Shown here: positions 7,626 through 16,239 of the stretch, piece by piece | Layout of the letters: each line of letters opens with the position of its first letter | Position numbering within the stretch: position 1 is the stretch's first letter | Origin: Alicyclobacillus mali | Lineage (GTDB): Bacteria > Bacillota > Bacilli > Alicyclobacillales > Alicyclobacillaceae | DNA length: 48,850 nt | Reading direction: 5' to 3' (one strand) | Assembly (NCBI RefSeq): GCF_017329565.1 | Contig: NZ_JAFMTT010000019.1 | Made by a program: the position numbers and the translations under genes | Notes under the pieces: generated by a model | Told to the model about the DNA's origin: nothing | Database searches by the model: none | What the model saw: only the letters and a program-made list of their open reading frames with translations

Positions 7626-8504
7626 TCACGCTCGCTTTCCCCCATAGTGCTGCGTCACAATGGCAATAAACGCCTTCGTCAGTTCCTCGTGCTCAATGGC
7701 GTCCGGATACGCCAGGAAGGTGGGCCGGCAGAAGTGCGGATCCGACAAGGGGATGGCCACCACGCCCTTGGCATCGGCGTCGTGCAGTGTGCGCCGGGGC
7801 AGGAGCGAGATGCCGAGCCCCTGCGCCACCATTGCCTTGATCCCGTCGATGGAATCGAGCTCCATGCGCACGTCTGGATACACGTTGTACTTCGCGAGGA
7901 GCATCGCGATGCGCCGCCGGAACGGCGCCGTGGTGTCCGCAAACGCGATAAAGGGTTCCTCCGCGAGCGCGCCGATGGACGGGAGGTCGTGCACAAACCG
8001 ATGGCCGCGCGGAACGACGAGATCGATGGCATCCGGCGGATATTCGATGAGCCGCACGCGCGGATGGTGGATGGGCTCGCCCAGAAAGCAGAAGTCCACC
8101 TGATTCCCGATGAGCGCCTCGACCATATCCTCGTACATGCCCATTCGGACCTGCAGGCGCACCTCAGTCACTTGCAAAATCTGATGGAGGCACTTTGGCA
8201 CGTCGGTGGAGACGAAGGCGCGCCCGCTCATGACGCGGAGCGTCCGCACCGCGCGCCTGGACGGCTCGAGCATGCGGTGCTCGAGGTCCACCATGCGCTC
8301 CGCGAGCGGATAAATCCGCTTGCCCTCCTCCGTCAGCTGGACGCCACCGGGCGTGCGGGTGAACAGTTGGCAGCCGAGATCGCGCTCGAGCCGCTGCAGG
8401 CGATTCGTCACGGTGGATTGCGACATGTAGAGTTGGTCCGCGGTGCGCGAGATGGACCGGTTGCGCGCCACGGCGAGAAACAGTTCCAGATCTTTCGTTT
8501 CCAA
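7626..8504 (-). CDS. LysR-family transcriptional regulator
   Basis: 292 residues. The N-terminal winged helix-turn-helix (LELFLAVARNRSISRTADQL, then MSQSTVTNRLQRLERDLG) is classic for LysR, and a periplasmic-binding-protein-like effector domain follows (about 90-290). The TTG at 8504 is preferred because GAGGAG lies 8 nt upstream; a GTG at 8513 is in frame but overlaps that ribosome site. The ribosome site overlaps the stop codon of mnmA, so the gene is translationally coupled downstream of mnmA. No divergent target gene is adjacent, so the effector and regulon cannot be inferred. Confidence 0.88.
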   Translation of the reverse strand: METKDLELFLAVARNRSISRTADQLYMSQSTVTNRLQRLERDLGCQLFTRTPGGVQLTEEGKRIYPLAERMVDLEHRMLEPSRRAVRTLRVMSGRAFVSTDVPKCLHQILQVTEVRLQVRMGMYEDMVEALIGNQVDFCFLGEPIHHPRVRLIEYPPDAIDLVVPRGHRFVHDLPSIGALAEEPFIAFADTTAPFRRRIAMLLAKYNVYPDVRMELDSIDGIKAMVAQGLGISLLPRRTLHDADAKGVVAIPLSDPHFCRPTFLAYPDAIEHEELTKAFIAIVTQHYGGKRA

Positions 8505-8516
8505 GCGCTCCACTCC

Positions 8517-9614
8517 TCACTCGTCCACCGGTTCGCGCGACGCGATGATGCCCCCACCGAGGCACACCTCGCCGTCGTAGAACACCACCGACTGGCCCGG
8601 CGTAATGGCCCGCTGGGGCTCATTAAAGATGACGCGGCACGTGTCTTCGCCCGTCATCTCGACATCGACCGGCTGATCGTCCTGGCGGTAGCGGAACTTC
8701 GCCGTGCAGCGGAATCGCTTGGCAGGCGGCTGTTCCGCGACGAAGCTCACCGTGTCCGCGGTGAGTGCCCGGCTGTACAGGCGCGGGTGATCGTGGCCCT
8801 GCGCCACCACGAGGACGTTTCGCGCGAGGTCCTTGTCCACCACGAACCACGGCGCCGGATCGCGACCGGGAAGGCCGCCGAGGCGCAGGCCCTTCCGCTG
8901 GCCGATGGTGTAGTACATGAGCCCGTCGTGCTCGCCGAGCACCCGCCCGTCCACGTCCTCGATGAGGCCCGGCTGGGCCGGCAGGTACTGCTGCAGGAAG
9001 GCGCGAAAGTTGCGCTCTCCGATGAAGCAGATGCCGGTCGAATCCTTCTTCTGCGCCACGTGCAGGCCGTGATCGCGCGCAATCTGGCGCACCTCGGGCT
9101 TGGTCAGATGGCCGATGGGAAACATGGCCCGCCTGAGCGGGGCCTGCGTGAGCATGTGCAGGAAGTAGGTCTGATCCTTGTTCTTATCTCGCCCCCGCAA
9201 CAGCGCTACCGTGCCATCCTCTTCTCTGCGCACCCGGGCGTAGTGCCCCGTGGCAAGGTAGTCGGCGCCGAGATCGAGGGCGCAGGCGAGCAGTTCCTTG
9301 AACTTGATCTCTCGGTTGCAGAGCACGTCCGGGTTCGGCGTTCGCCCGCGCTCAAACTCCTCCAGGAAGTGCTGGAACACGCGCTCCTCGTACTCGCGCT
9401 CGAAGTTGACGCCGTAATAGGGGACCCCAATCTGCTCGCACACCCGGCGTACGTCCTCGAAATCCTGTTCCGCGGTGCAGGCGCCGTTTTCGTCCGTCTC
9501 GTCCCAGTTCTTCATGAACACGCCGATCACGTCGTAGCCGGCTTGCTTGAGGAGGAGCGCCGTCACGGAGGAATCCACGCCGCCGGACATGCCCACCACC
9601 ACGCGCGTCGCCAT
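8517..9614 (-). CDS. mnmA: tRNA 2-thiouridine(34) synthase MnmA
   Basis: 365 residues. This enzyme thiolates U34 of Lys, Glu and Gln tRNAs using persulfide sulfur. The PP-loop SGGVDSS (10-16) binds ATP, the catalytic cysteines lie in NPDVLCNREIKF and STGICFIGERNF, and the C-terminal barrel ends GEVCLGGG. ATG 9614 follows AAGGGAGGAAACG. In many Firmicutes mnmA adjoins a cysteine desulfurase; here the next gene is lysR, and sulfur presumably comes from elsewhere, possibly via the SufS at 44802. Confidence 0.96.
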   Translation of the reverse strand: MATRVVVGMSGGVDSSVTALLLKQAGYDVIGVFMKNWDETDENGACTAEQDFEDVRRVCEQIGVPYYGVNFEREYEERVFQHFLEEFERGRTPNPDVLCNREIKFKELLACALDLGADYLATGHYARVRREEDGTVALLRGRDKNKDQTYFLHMLTQAPLRRAMFPIGHLTKPEVRQIARDHGLHVAQKKDSTGICFIGERNFRAFLQQYLPAQPGLIEDVDGRVLGEHDGLMYYTIGQRKGLRLGGLPGRDPAPWFVVDKDLARNVLVVAQGHDHPRLYSRALTADTVSFVAEQPPAKRFRCTAKFRYRQDDQPVDVEMTGEDTCRVIFNEPQRAITPGQSVVFYDGEVCLGGGIIASREPVDE

Positions 9615-9710
9615 CTTCGTTTCCTCCCTTCTCCGCGCTTTCGGGCGATCTTTGATACAATGATCACCGGCATTCGTTTCACCCTCACAGGGAAAGGCGG
9701 GTGATGCGCG

Positions 9711-10628
9711 GTGTTCGAACTCGATCGATCCGCCATCCTGGAACATCCACGGCTTCGGTTTCTCACCGATCTCGTTCCCGTCCACGAGCATCTGGACAAC
9801 ATTGAAAAGTTTATTCGCATCTGTTTTGAAGAGCAAGGATGGCGCGTGGCGCAGTCGGGGCGCGTGGTGGCGCTGCGCGCGACGGACCAGGACAGGCTGT
9901 CGAGCGCCTTCAAGGCGAGTCTGTATCTGGGCAAGTACAACGACATGGCGAACCGGGACAGGTTTCTGCGCAGCATGGTGGCCGCGGGCCACTCGTACGA
10001 GCCCATCCGCGGGGAGACCATCTTGTTTCTTTTCATCGGCGTGGCCAAGCCGGTGTACGACCACCTCATCACCTACACCGTGGGTCGGCCCACGAGAATT
10101 GCCGGCGGGCAGCGGGCCAACGTCCCGTGGGGCTTTGAGCTGCCGGTGGAGGCGCGCCATCCGGAGGAGTACGAAGAGGAGCTGGAGCGCATTCGTGAGG
10201 TCATTCGCCTGGCGAAACAGGAGCGCACCGAGCAAATGCAGGCGGCGCGGGCGAAGCTGCCCGTGGGCTACATCATGCCACCCTTTTTGCTCGAGTTCTC
10301 CGAGGAGGCGCTCATCAAGCACGTGTTTCGCCAGCGACTGTTCGAGCGCGGCGCGCAGGGCGCCACCGTCGAAGTGGTGTCCGACATGCTGAAGGCGTGC
10401 CTCGCCATTGACGAGGAGAAGTGGACCTTCCTCATTGATTATCACGGCCCGCACATCCAGCAGTGGCAGAAAGCGATGCGCACACTCCGCAAGGAGCGCC
10501 TCAGCCTTCGCCAGCTCGCGGCGATGGAAAACCTGTCGCCCGAGGAGGCGCTCGACGCAGATCTTTACGATCTGCTCATGGCGACGGTCGGCAAGCTGCC
10601 GCCGTCGATGTGGGACAGAATGCGCTGA
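9711..10628 (+). CDS. ThyX-like protein with degenerate catalytic signature
   Basis: 305 residues, GTG start at 9711. The middle aligns by eye with flavin-dependent thymidylate synthase ThyX: NRDRFLRSMVAAGHSYEP (81-98) matches the ThyX RxRxLxxxLxxxGHxxP helix, and the stretch RPTRIAGGQRAN (126-137) lies where ThyX has its RHRxxSxNExSxRY signature. ARAKLPVGY (179-187) and EEALIKHVFRQRLFERGAQG (198-217) match the AR-LP and R-AQ elements. The RHR triad and the ThyX serine are not conserved, so thymidylate synthesis is doubtful; a non-catalytic or altered role is more likely. It is divergent from mnmA. The homology is inference. Confidence 0.5.
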   Translation: MFELDRSAILEHPRLRFLTDLVPVHEHLDNIEKFIRICFEEQGWRVAQSGRVVALRATDQDRLSSAFKASLYLGKYNDMANRDRFLRSMVAAGHSYEPIRGETILFLFIGVAKPVYDHLITYTVGRPTRIAGGQRANVPWGFELPVEARHPEEYEEELERIREVIRLAKQERTEQMQAARAKLPVGYIMPPFLLEFSEEALIKHVFRQRLFERGAQGATVEVVSDMLKACLAIDEEKWTFLIDYHGPHIQQWQKAMRTLRKERLSLRQLAAMENLSPEEALDADLYDLLMATVGKLPPSMWDRMR

Positions 10629-10646
10629 CTGGCTGACGGAAGGGCA

Positions 10647-10973
10647 TCAGGTGATCTCCTCCACCGATTCAACCACCCAGATGCCGCCGGGGCCCTGTTT
10701 GACGGGCTGATACAGGCGAACCAGGTAGACGCAATCGCGGTGCTTGACGCGCACCACCGCGTGCATGAGCCCGCTGTCCGCGTCGCGGTACTGTTCGACC
10801 AACGTGTAAATGTCGTTCATTCGAAACCCCAGATGGCGCGTCCCCACCTCCTGCGCGGTTCGGACGGGGCTTAAGCGCCATAGATTTTGGCCGTGATCGA
10901 CGGCCTCCTGAATACGGCGAAAGTCCTCGCCTGGAATCGCGACGTGACCCGTGACGACCTCGGGGCATGGCAT
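10647..10973 (-). CDS. Small protein of unknown function
   Basis: 108 residues from ATG 10973, with GGAGG 9 nt upstream; the frame is open further but lacks better starts. The C-terminal half (IYTLVEQYRDADSGLMHAVV, then CVYLVRLYQPVKQ and GGIWVVESVEEIT) looks like a small alpha/beta or beta-sheet domain. It contains no signal peptide or membrane helix. No family recognised. It is convergent with the ThyX-like gene, 18 bases away. Confidence 0.6.
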   Translation of the reverse strand: MPCPEVVTGHVAIPGEDFRRIQEAVDHGQNLWRLSPVRTAQEVGTRHLGFRMNDIYTLVEQYRDADSGLMHAVVRVKHRDCVYLVRLYQPVKQGPGGIWVVESVEEIT

Positions 10974-11081
10974 GGGGAGCATCCTCCTTCGTGCGGAGCA
11001 ACTGTGCAGTTCAGCGTATGGCATCCTGGCGAACGCCGACACGACGGTCGCCCAACTGCCTTGAAAGGGTGTGAGCAAGCG

Positions 11082-11867
11082 ATGGCAATCGACGGACGTG
11101 GCAAAGTCGCGGTGGTGACCGGGGCGTCGAGCGGCATTGGCCGGCAGACAGCCCTGGCGCTCGCGCGCGCGGGGTTCGACGTGGGGGTGGGGGCGCGCCG
11201 CAAGGAGCGCCTCGCCGATCTCGTCGACGAGATCGCCCGGGAATCGGGGAAGGCCGCATACGCGGCGGAGCTCGACGTGACGAGCGCAGCCAGCATCGAC
11301 GCGTTCGTGGAAGGCGTCATTCGGCACTTTGACAAGGTGCACGTCCTCGTGAATAACGCGGGGAAGGCTTTGGGGCGGGATCCGGTGGAAACCGCGGATG
11401 AGTCAGATTGGCAGGAGATGCTCGATACGAACGTCATGGGTCTCATGCGCATGACGAAGCGCTTCCTGCCTCACATCGCGGCGTCCGGCGACGGACACAT
11501 CGTCAACCTCGGTTCCATCGCGGGCCACGAGTCGTACGCCGGCGGCAGCGTGTACTGCGCGACGAAGTTCGCGGTTCGGGCCATTACCGAGGCGCTGCGC
11601 CACGAGCTGCTGGGCAAGCCGGTGCGCGTGACGTCCATCGATCCGGGCATGGTGGAGACGGAGTTCAGCCTGGTCCGGTTCCACGGTGACGCCGCTGAGG
11701 CCACGAAGGTGTATCAGGGCGTGCGACCGCTCACGGCGGACGACATCGCGGACTGCATCGTGTTTGCCGTCACGCGTCCGGCGCATGTGAACATCGACGA
11801 GATGATCGTGACGTCCATCGATCAGGCGGGCGCGCGCGTGTTCAACCGAAGGGGGACGACTTCGTGA
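11082..11867 (+). CDS. Short-chain dehydrogenase/reductase (YdfG-like)
   Basis: 261 residues of the classical SDR family. It has a glycine-rich NAD(P) site TGASSGIG (13-20), NNAG, catalytic Ser in VNLGSIAG and the YCATK dyad. The SIDPGMVETEFSLVRFHGD region and C-terminus resemble the YdfG group that oxidises serine, allo-threonine or 3-hydroxy acids. NADP preference is suggested by the ARRKER stretch after the second strand. The stop overlaps the following sulfurtransferase start (GTGA), so it begins an operon of coupled genes. The substrate is not established. Confidence 0.85.
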   Translation: MAIDGRGKVAVVTGASSGIGRQTALALARAGFDVGVGARRKERLADLVDEIARESGKAAYAAELDVTSAASIDAFVEGVIRHFDKVHVLVNNAGKALGRDPVETADESDWQEMLDTNVMGLMRMTKRFLPHIAASGDGHIVNLGSIAGHESYAGGSVYCATKFAVRAITEALRHELLGKPVRVTSIDPGMVETEFSLVRFHGDAAEATKVYQGVRPLTADDIADCIVFAVTRPAHVNIDEMIVTSIDQAGARVFNRRGTTS

Positions 11868-12718
11868 CGGCACTCCTGATCCAGCCTAACGATCTCGCCG
11901 CGCGGCTCGGCCAAGGCGAGATGGTCGTGTTTGACTGCCGGTTTCAGCTGTCGGACCCGGAGGCTGGCGAGCGCGCGTATCGGGAAGCGCACATTCCCGG
12001 CGCGTACTATCTCCACCTCGACCGGGATCTGTCTTCGCCCAAGGGAGAACACGGCGGGCGCCATCCGCTGCCGGACTGGAACCGGTTCGCCGCGCGACTT
12101 TCGGTGTGCGGCGTGCGACCGCACTCCACGGTGGTGGTCTACGACGCGGGCGAGGGGATGGCGGCGCGCGCGTGGTGGCTGATGCGCCACATCGGGCTCG
12201 CGGACGTGCGAATCCTGGATGGCGGATGGAAGCGATGGACGAGGGAAAACAGGCCTGTGACGCCTGTGGTGCCCGAGTCTCGGCCGGGCAGTGTCGAGGT
12301 CAGGCTGCGCGCGGGCGAGACGGTCGACGTGGACGCGGTCCGGCGGGGACTGCGCGAGGGAAGCCTTGTGCTTGTCGACGCGCGCAGCCCCGAGCGGTAC
12401 CGCGGCGACGTGGAACCTATCGATCCGAAAGCCGGGCATATCCCGGGCGCCTTGAACCATCCGTGGGAGCAGGGGCTGAAGGAAGACGGCACGTGGCGTT
12501 CGCCCGAAGAGCAGCGCGCTCGCTTTGCAGATCTGGCGAAGTGTGGGAAGCATATCGCCGTGTACTGCGGATCGGGCGTGACGGCCTGTTCCACGCTCTT
12601 CGCGCTTGAACTCGCGGGCATCCCGGCGAAGCTGTATCCGGGGAGCTGGAGCGACTGGGTCTCGTACCTCGAGAATCCTGTCGCCACAGGGGATGAACCG
12701 GGGGCGTGGGCGCCATGA
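11864..12718 (+). CDS. 3-mercaptopyruvate/thiosulfate sulfurtransferase (two rhodanese domains)
   Basis: 284 residues with tandem rhodanese domains (about 1-130 inactive, 150-280 catalytic). The active loop YCGSGVTAC contains the persulfide-forming Cys235; the CGSGVT form is typical of 3-mercaptopyruvate sulfurtransferases rather than thiosulfate rhodaneses. GTG 11864 overlaps the SDR stop, and the stop overlaps the yojF start, so all are translationally coupled. Position next to bacillithiol genes hints at a role in low-molecular-weight thiol or sulfane-sulfur metabolism, which is inference. Confidence 0.9.
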   Translation: MTALLIQPNDLAARLGQGEMVVFDCRFQLSDPEAGERAYREAHIPGAYYLHLDRDLSSPKGEHGGRHPLPDWNRFAARLSVCGVRPHSTVVVYDAGEGMAARAWWLMRHIGLADVRILDGGWKRWTRENRPVTPVVPESRPGSVEVRLRAGETVDVDAVRRGLREGSLVLVDARSPERYRGDVEPIDPKAGHIPGALNHPWEQGLKEDGTWRSPEEQRARFADLAKCGKHIAVYCGSGVTACSTLFALELAGIPAKLYPGSWSDWVSYLENPVATGDEPGAWAP

Positions 12719-13038
12719 GGACGCTTGGCGCCGCGGAGGCGAAGGAGCGGCTCGAGGCGTGGCGCGGCTCCCGGGTGTACGTGCACCTCGAGGTGAATCC
12801 GGAGGCGTACCTGCGCAACGCGAGCGCGACGCTCGACGAGGTGGGCATGTTCGGCGACGGGCTGTATCGCCTGCACCTTCGTTTTCGCGATCCGGACGGC
12901 CTGCTCTACATCCAGGATGTGACCGAGTTTGTCGAAGACGGATCGGCGCTCGTCGCGATGGGGCTTGATGGCCAGAATCGCGTCCGGCAGACGCTGACCG
13001 TGAGCCTAGCGCCGCTCGATGTGGGAAAGGTGGGATGA
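12715..13038 (+). CDS. yojF: YojF-like protein (DUF1806), partner of BshB2
   Basis: 107 residues. The sequence around VYVHLEVNPEAYLRN, followed by YRLHLRFRDPDGLLYIQ, matches the small YojF family, encoded next to the bshB2 (yojG) deacetylase in Bacillus. Its biochemical role is unknown. The ATG at 12715 overlaps the sulfurtransferase stop; an in-frame GTG lies at 12706. The stop is 4 bases before bshB2. Genomic pairing is the strongest argument for the name. Confidence 0.8.
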   Translation: MRTLGAAEAKERLEAWRGSRVYVHLEVNPEAYLRNASATLDEVGMFGDGLYRLHLRFRDPDGLLYIQDVTEFVEDGSALVAMGLDGQNRVRQTLTVSLAPLDVGKVG

Positions 13039-13042
13039 GCGC

Positions 13043-13738
13043 ATGGCGACCGTCATGGGCGTGTTCGCTCACCCGGACGACGAGACGTTCATCGCAGGCG
13101 GCACCTTCGCGCGCCTGGCGGCCGAGGGGCACCGCGTCGTGATCGCCTGCGCGACGCGCGGGGAGATGGGCCGGCGGCTCGGCGTGCCGCTCCGAGCCAC
13201 GCGCGAATCCCTGGGCGCGCTCCGCGAGCAGGAGCTGCGCGAGGCGTGCGCCGAACTCGGCGTGAGCCGCCTCGTCCTCCTGGGCTACCGGGATAAAGAG
13301 GTCGAGATGGTGCCGGAGGACGAAGGCGTGTCTCGTCTCGCGTCGCTCTTCGCCGAGGAGCGACCCAACGCGATCATCACGTTTCACGATCCGCTCGGCG
13401 GCCATCCGGATCACGCGGCCATCGGGCGCTTGGCGACGGCGGCCTTCGGCCGATACCACCGCACCCACCCCGAAGCGCGCCTGTTTTACCTCGCGTGGGG
13501 GGACGATCTCGCCGCCTTCCGGCGATACCCGCAGCCAGCGAAGGCGCTGGTCGAAGTGGACGTGCGCGCCTATCGTCGCCAGAAGCTCTTGGCGTTTCGA
13601 GCCCACCGCACCCAGTCGGAGCTGGATGGCTCCATCTGGGGAAACGAGGAGAAGGCTGTCCACCGCATGCGCCATCGCGAGTACTTTGTGTTGAGCCAGG
13701 GGCCGAGTCTGAGATGCCCGGGAACGTTGATAGACTGA
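13043..13738 (+). CDS. bshB2: Bacillithiol biosynthesis deacetylase BshB2
   Basis: 231 residues of the PIG-L/LmbE zinc deacetylase family. It removes acetyl from GlcNAc-malate (or the mycothiol-like conjugate) during bacillithiol synthesis. Metal motif AHPDDE (9-14) and the second motif HPDHAAIGR are intact, with VIACATRGEMG between. ATG 13043 follows AAAGGTGGG. It is tightly linked to yojF, as in Bacillus. The other bacillithiol genes (bshA, bshC) are not in this window. Confidence 0.9.
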   Translation: MATVMGVFAHPDDETFIAGGTFARLAAEGHRVVIACATRGEMGRRLGVPLRATRESLGALREQELREACAELGVSRLVLLGYRDKEVEMVPEDEGVSRLASLFAEERPNAIITFHDPLGGHPDHAAIGRLATAAFGRYHRTHPEARLFYLAWGDDLAAFRRYPQPAKALVEVDVRAYRRQKLLAFRAHRTQSELDGSIWGNEEKAVHRMRHREYFVLSQGPSLRCPGTLID

Positions 13739-13755
13739 AAGCGGGGCGAAACCAG

Positions 13756-14952
13756 ATGTACGACATCTATGGAGAGAGCGCACTGCCCGCGGACGTGCGC
13801 GAGCGCTTGCGCATCACGCGCGATCTCGCCCGTCGTTTCCACGATCGCGCGCCCGAGCACGACCGCGCGGGCGATTTTCCGTTCGAGAACATGGAGGATC
13901 TGAAGGCGTCGGGTTACGTGCGCTGGACCGTGCCTGTGGAATACGGGGGGCTCGGCCTGAGCCTCGAGGAGATGCTCATGCATCAGGAGATGCTGGCGAA
14001 AGGAGACGGATCGACCGCGCTCGCGATCGGCTGGCACGTGGGCATTCTGCTTCACCTGCGCGAGACGGGGGCGTTCCCGGATGAGCTGTTTCGCGCGGTG
14101 TGCGAGTCCGTCGTGAAGGAGGGCGCGCTCATCAACAGCTGCGCCACGGAGCCCGCCACGGGAAGCCCGAGCCGCGGCGGCAAGCCGGAGACCACTGCCG
14201 TGAAAGTGCCCGGTGGGTATCGCATCACGGGCCGCAAGACATTCAGCACCCTCTCGCCAGCGCTCACCTGGATCATGGTGACCGCCACCGTGGCGGACGA
14301 AGACGTGGTGGGGCAGTTTCTCGTTCGGCAGGAGGACGTGGAAATTGTCGAGACGTGGGACACACTCGGCATGCGCGCCACCGGCAGCCACGACATCGTG
14401 CTCAAGGACGTGTTTGTGCCGGAGGAGCGGGTGATTGTCATTCAGCGCCCGGGCGCGCAGGCGGAGCGCAGGCCGGACGGAAGCGGCTGGTTGCTTCATA
14501 TTCCCGCGTGTTACCTCGGCATCGCCCTCGCGGCGCGCGACTTCGCGCTGGAATACGCCGCGACGTACCGGCCCAACACGTTGCCGCATCCCATCGCGCA
14601 GGTGCCGCACGTCGAGCAGAAACTCGGCGAGATGGAGCTCAAGCTGCTGGCCGCCCGCACGCTCCTGTACGATCTCGCCCGCCGCTACGACGCCGCTTCG
14701 CCAGAGGAACGCGTCAAGCTGCAGCCCCAGTTCGGCGCGGTGAAGACCATCGCGACGAACGCCGCCAATCAGGTGGTGGATCTCGCCATGCGAATTGTCG
14801 GCGGCCGCAGCCTGTCGCGCGCCCTGCCGCTCGAGCGGTACTATCGCGATGTCCGCGCAGGGCTGCACAATCCCCCGATGGACGACGTGGTCTACCGCAA
14901 TCTTGCGAAGGCCGCACTCGCGCGCCGCGCCGCGGGGCCGGAGAAGGCATAA
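13756..14952 (+). CDS. Acyl-CoA dehydrogenase family protein
   Basis: 398 residues from ATG 13756; an ATG at 13714 overlapping bshB2 is in frame and cannot be excluded. The order of elements is that of acyl-CoA dehydrogenases: N-terminal helical domain with PVEYGGLGLS, the middle beta domain (INSCATEP and the TWDTLGMRATGSHD stretch) and a C-terminal helical domain ending in MRIVGGRSLSRALPLERYYRD. The last segment is closer to the flavin monooxygenase-like (DszC/SfnB) subgroup than to beta-oxidation enzymes, so the true substrate is open. It is the last gene of the SDR-bshB2 run. Confidence 0.85.
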   Translation: MYDIYGESALPADVRERLRITRDLARRFHDRAPEHDRAGDFPFENMEDLKASGYVRWTVPVEYGGLGLSLEEMLMHQEMLAKGDGSTALAIGWHVGILLHLRETGAFPDELFRAVCESVVKEGALINSCATEPATGSPSRGGKPETTAVKVPGGYRITGRKTFSTLSPALTWIMVTATVADEDVVGQFLVRQEDVEIVETWDTLGMRATGSHDIVLKDVFVPEERVIVIQRPGAQAERRPDGSGWLLHIPACYLGIALAARDFALEYAATYRPNTLPHPIAQVPHVEQKLGEMELKLLAARTLLYDLARRYDAASPEERVKLQPQFGAVKTIATNAANQVVDLAMRIVGGRSLSRALPLERYYRDVRAGLHNPPMDDVVYRNLAKAALARRAAGPEKA

Positions 14953-14957
14953 CGCGC

Positions 14958-14992
14958 ACGGCCTCCTGCGCGCTCGCCGCACAGGAGGCCGT
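14958..14992 (+). terminator. Hairpin between convergent genes, probable bidirectional terminator
   Basis: ACGGCCTCCTG (14958-14968) and CAGGAGGCCGT (14982-14992) form a perfect 11-bp stem between the convergent acyl-CoA dehydrogenase and the gene ending at 15003. No strong T-tract follows on either strand. Confidence 0.5.
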
Positions 14993-15002
14993 CTTCGCCG
15001 CG

Positions 15003-15428
15003 TCAGGACGTCTTCGCTTTGGCAAAGTCAATGTAGCCCGCGCTTCCATCCCGGTTCACGAACAGGTCCACGGCCTCATAGTCCTGGCCGTTGAATCGAA
15101 TCTTGCCGTTCGAGGCGTACAGCACGCCCGCCGGCGACTTCTGCTTCACGCCGATGCCGGGGAAGAGCAGTTGCTCGTGGCCGTTCATGTAGAGATTTGC
15201 CGTGTAAATCACCTGTCCGTTTTGCACGTGTTTCTCCAGGTTCCATGCTTCGCCCACCGAATTGGAGGGCACGGCCTTCGCCGTCACGTGCACCCGGATC
15301 TCGCCGCCGGGCAGCTTGTCGTAGCTCGTCGGATACGGGACGCTTCCTCCGATGCGGATCTTGAGCAGCACAACGGCGAGGACGACGATGAAGATCCAGA
15401 AGTACTGGCGAAAGCGGGCGTCGCGCAA
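15003..15428 (-). CDS. Membrane-anchored extracytoplasmic protein, unknown
   Basis: 141 residues. An N-terminal helix (FWIFIVVLAVVLLKI, about 10-24) anchors a mainly beta domain predicted to lie outside the membrane (GGEIRVHVTAKAV, YTANLYMNGHEQLLFP and KIRFNGQDYEAVDLFV). It starts at TTG 15428, with AAGGTG about 9 nt upstream. It lies 15 bases downstream of the cyclophilin lipoprotein gene and is probably co-transcribed with it, so an envelope role is plausible. No family recognised. Confidence 0.6.
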   Translation of the reverse strand: MRDARFRQYFWIFIVVLAVVLLKIRIGGSVPYPTSYDKLPGGEIRVHVTAKAVPSNSVGEAWNLEKHVQNGQVIYTANLYMNGHEQLLFPGIGVKQKSPAGVLYASNGKIRFNGQDYEAVDLFVNRDGSAGYIDFAKAKTS

Positions 15429-15443
15429 CGTCTCGCACCTTCT

Positions 15444-16178
15444 TTACGATTCCTGAATTTGAATCGATTCGATGTACGCCGTCTTGAGCGGATAGCTGTC
15501 CTCTTGCGTCATCGGATTCGTGGTCACCGGAATAGCGGCGATTTTGTCGATCACGTCCATGCCAGAGACGACGCGCCCGAATTCCGTGTACCGGTTGTTG
15601 GGTGGCTGAAACACCTGTGTGTCGTTCGCGGTGCAGATGAAGAACTGGCTGCCGCCGGTATGCGGCTGGCCCGTGTTGGCCATGGCCACAATGCCCTTAG
15701 TGAATGGCACTTGGTGGCTCAGTTCGTCGGGGATGGTGTACCCTGGGCCGCCCGTGCCGTCATTGCGCGGATCGCCCGTTTGGATGACGAAGTTTTTCAC
15801 GATGCGGAAGAACGTGCAGTCGTGATAGAAGTTGTGCTCCGCCAGGAACACGAAGTTGTTGACGGTGACAGGCGCATCCTTGGCAAACAGTTCAATGGTG
15901 AACGTCCCGTAATTGGTGTGCACAATGGCGTCATACGTCTTGTTCGGGTTGATGAACATCTTGGGCATGCTCGACCACTGTTCCGTGGACGTGTGGAGGT
16001 ACGGCGGATTCGCCGTGTCGAGCGTCTGATTGCCCTCGTTCGACGCGGTATTTGCGGCGTTCGTAACGGTTTCATTCGACACGTTCGACGAAGTCGTGTT
16101 GTTGGCGGCCGTGCCACAGCCCGTCAATGCGAGAACAGCCGCGAACGATATGCCCGCAAGCAAGGTGCGACGTTTCAT
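15444..16178 (-). CDS. Cyclophilin-type peptidyl-prolyl isomerase, lipoprotein
   Basis: 244 residues. A lipoprotein signal peptide ends in the lipobox LTGC (Cys21) and is followed by a Thr/Asn/Ser-rich linker to about 60. The cyclophilin domain includes GTFTIELFAKDAPVTVNNFV, the catalytic FFRIVKNFVIQTGDP and MANTGQPHTGGSQFFI. The enzyme isomerises Xaa-Pro bonds and is expected on the outer face of the membrane, helping exported proteins fold. ATG 16178 has GAGGAGG at 7-nt spacing. Confidence 0.93.
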   Translation of the reverse strand: MKRRTLLAGISFAAVLALTGCGTAANNTTSSNVSNETVTNAANTASNEGNQTLDTANPPYLHTSTEQWSSMPKMFINPNKTYDAIVHTNYGTFTIELFAKDAPVTVNNFVFLAEHNFYHDCTFFRIVKNFVIQTGDPRNDGTGGPGYTIPDELSHQVPFTKGIVAMANTGQPHTGGSQFFICTANDTQVFQPPNNRYTEFGRVVSGMDVIDKIAAIPVTTNPMTQEDSYPLKTAYIESIQIQES

Positions 16179-16239
16179 GCATCTGCCTCCTCATGAGCTT
16201 GGACCAACGCTCATGATATCACAAGCGCTGAGATGTGCC

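Noticed and set aside
7393..7640. Transposase fragment
   Set aside because: Considered first because of its position, but the RYSFHNVMRIYAQRPSAT segment fits ArdC-type proteins and no terminal inverted repeats or DDE motifs are present.
5440..7640. Island bounded by direct repeats or a tRNA attachment site
   Set aside because: No tRNA gene and no clear direct repeat could be found at either edge by eye.
7434..9704. A 756-codon open frame on the plus strand across lysR and mnmA
   Set aside because: It is the antisense of two clear genes with motif support. High GC produces long antisense frames here; its translation has no domain character (many Arg/His/Gly runs).
11822..13783. A 653-codon minus-strand frame opposite the sulfurtransferase, yojF and bshB2
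   Set aside because: Antisense shadow of three coupled, well-supported genes.
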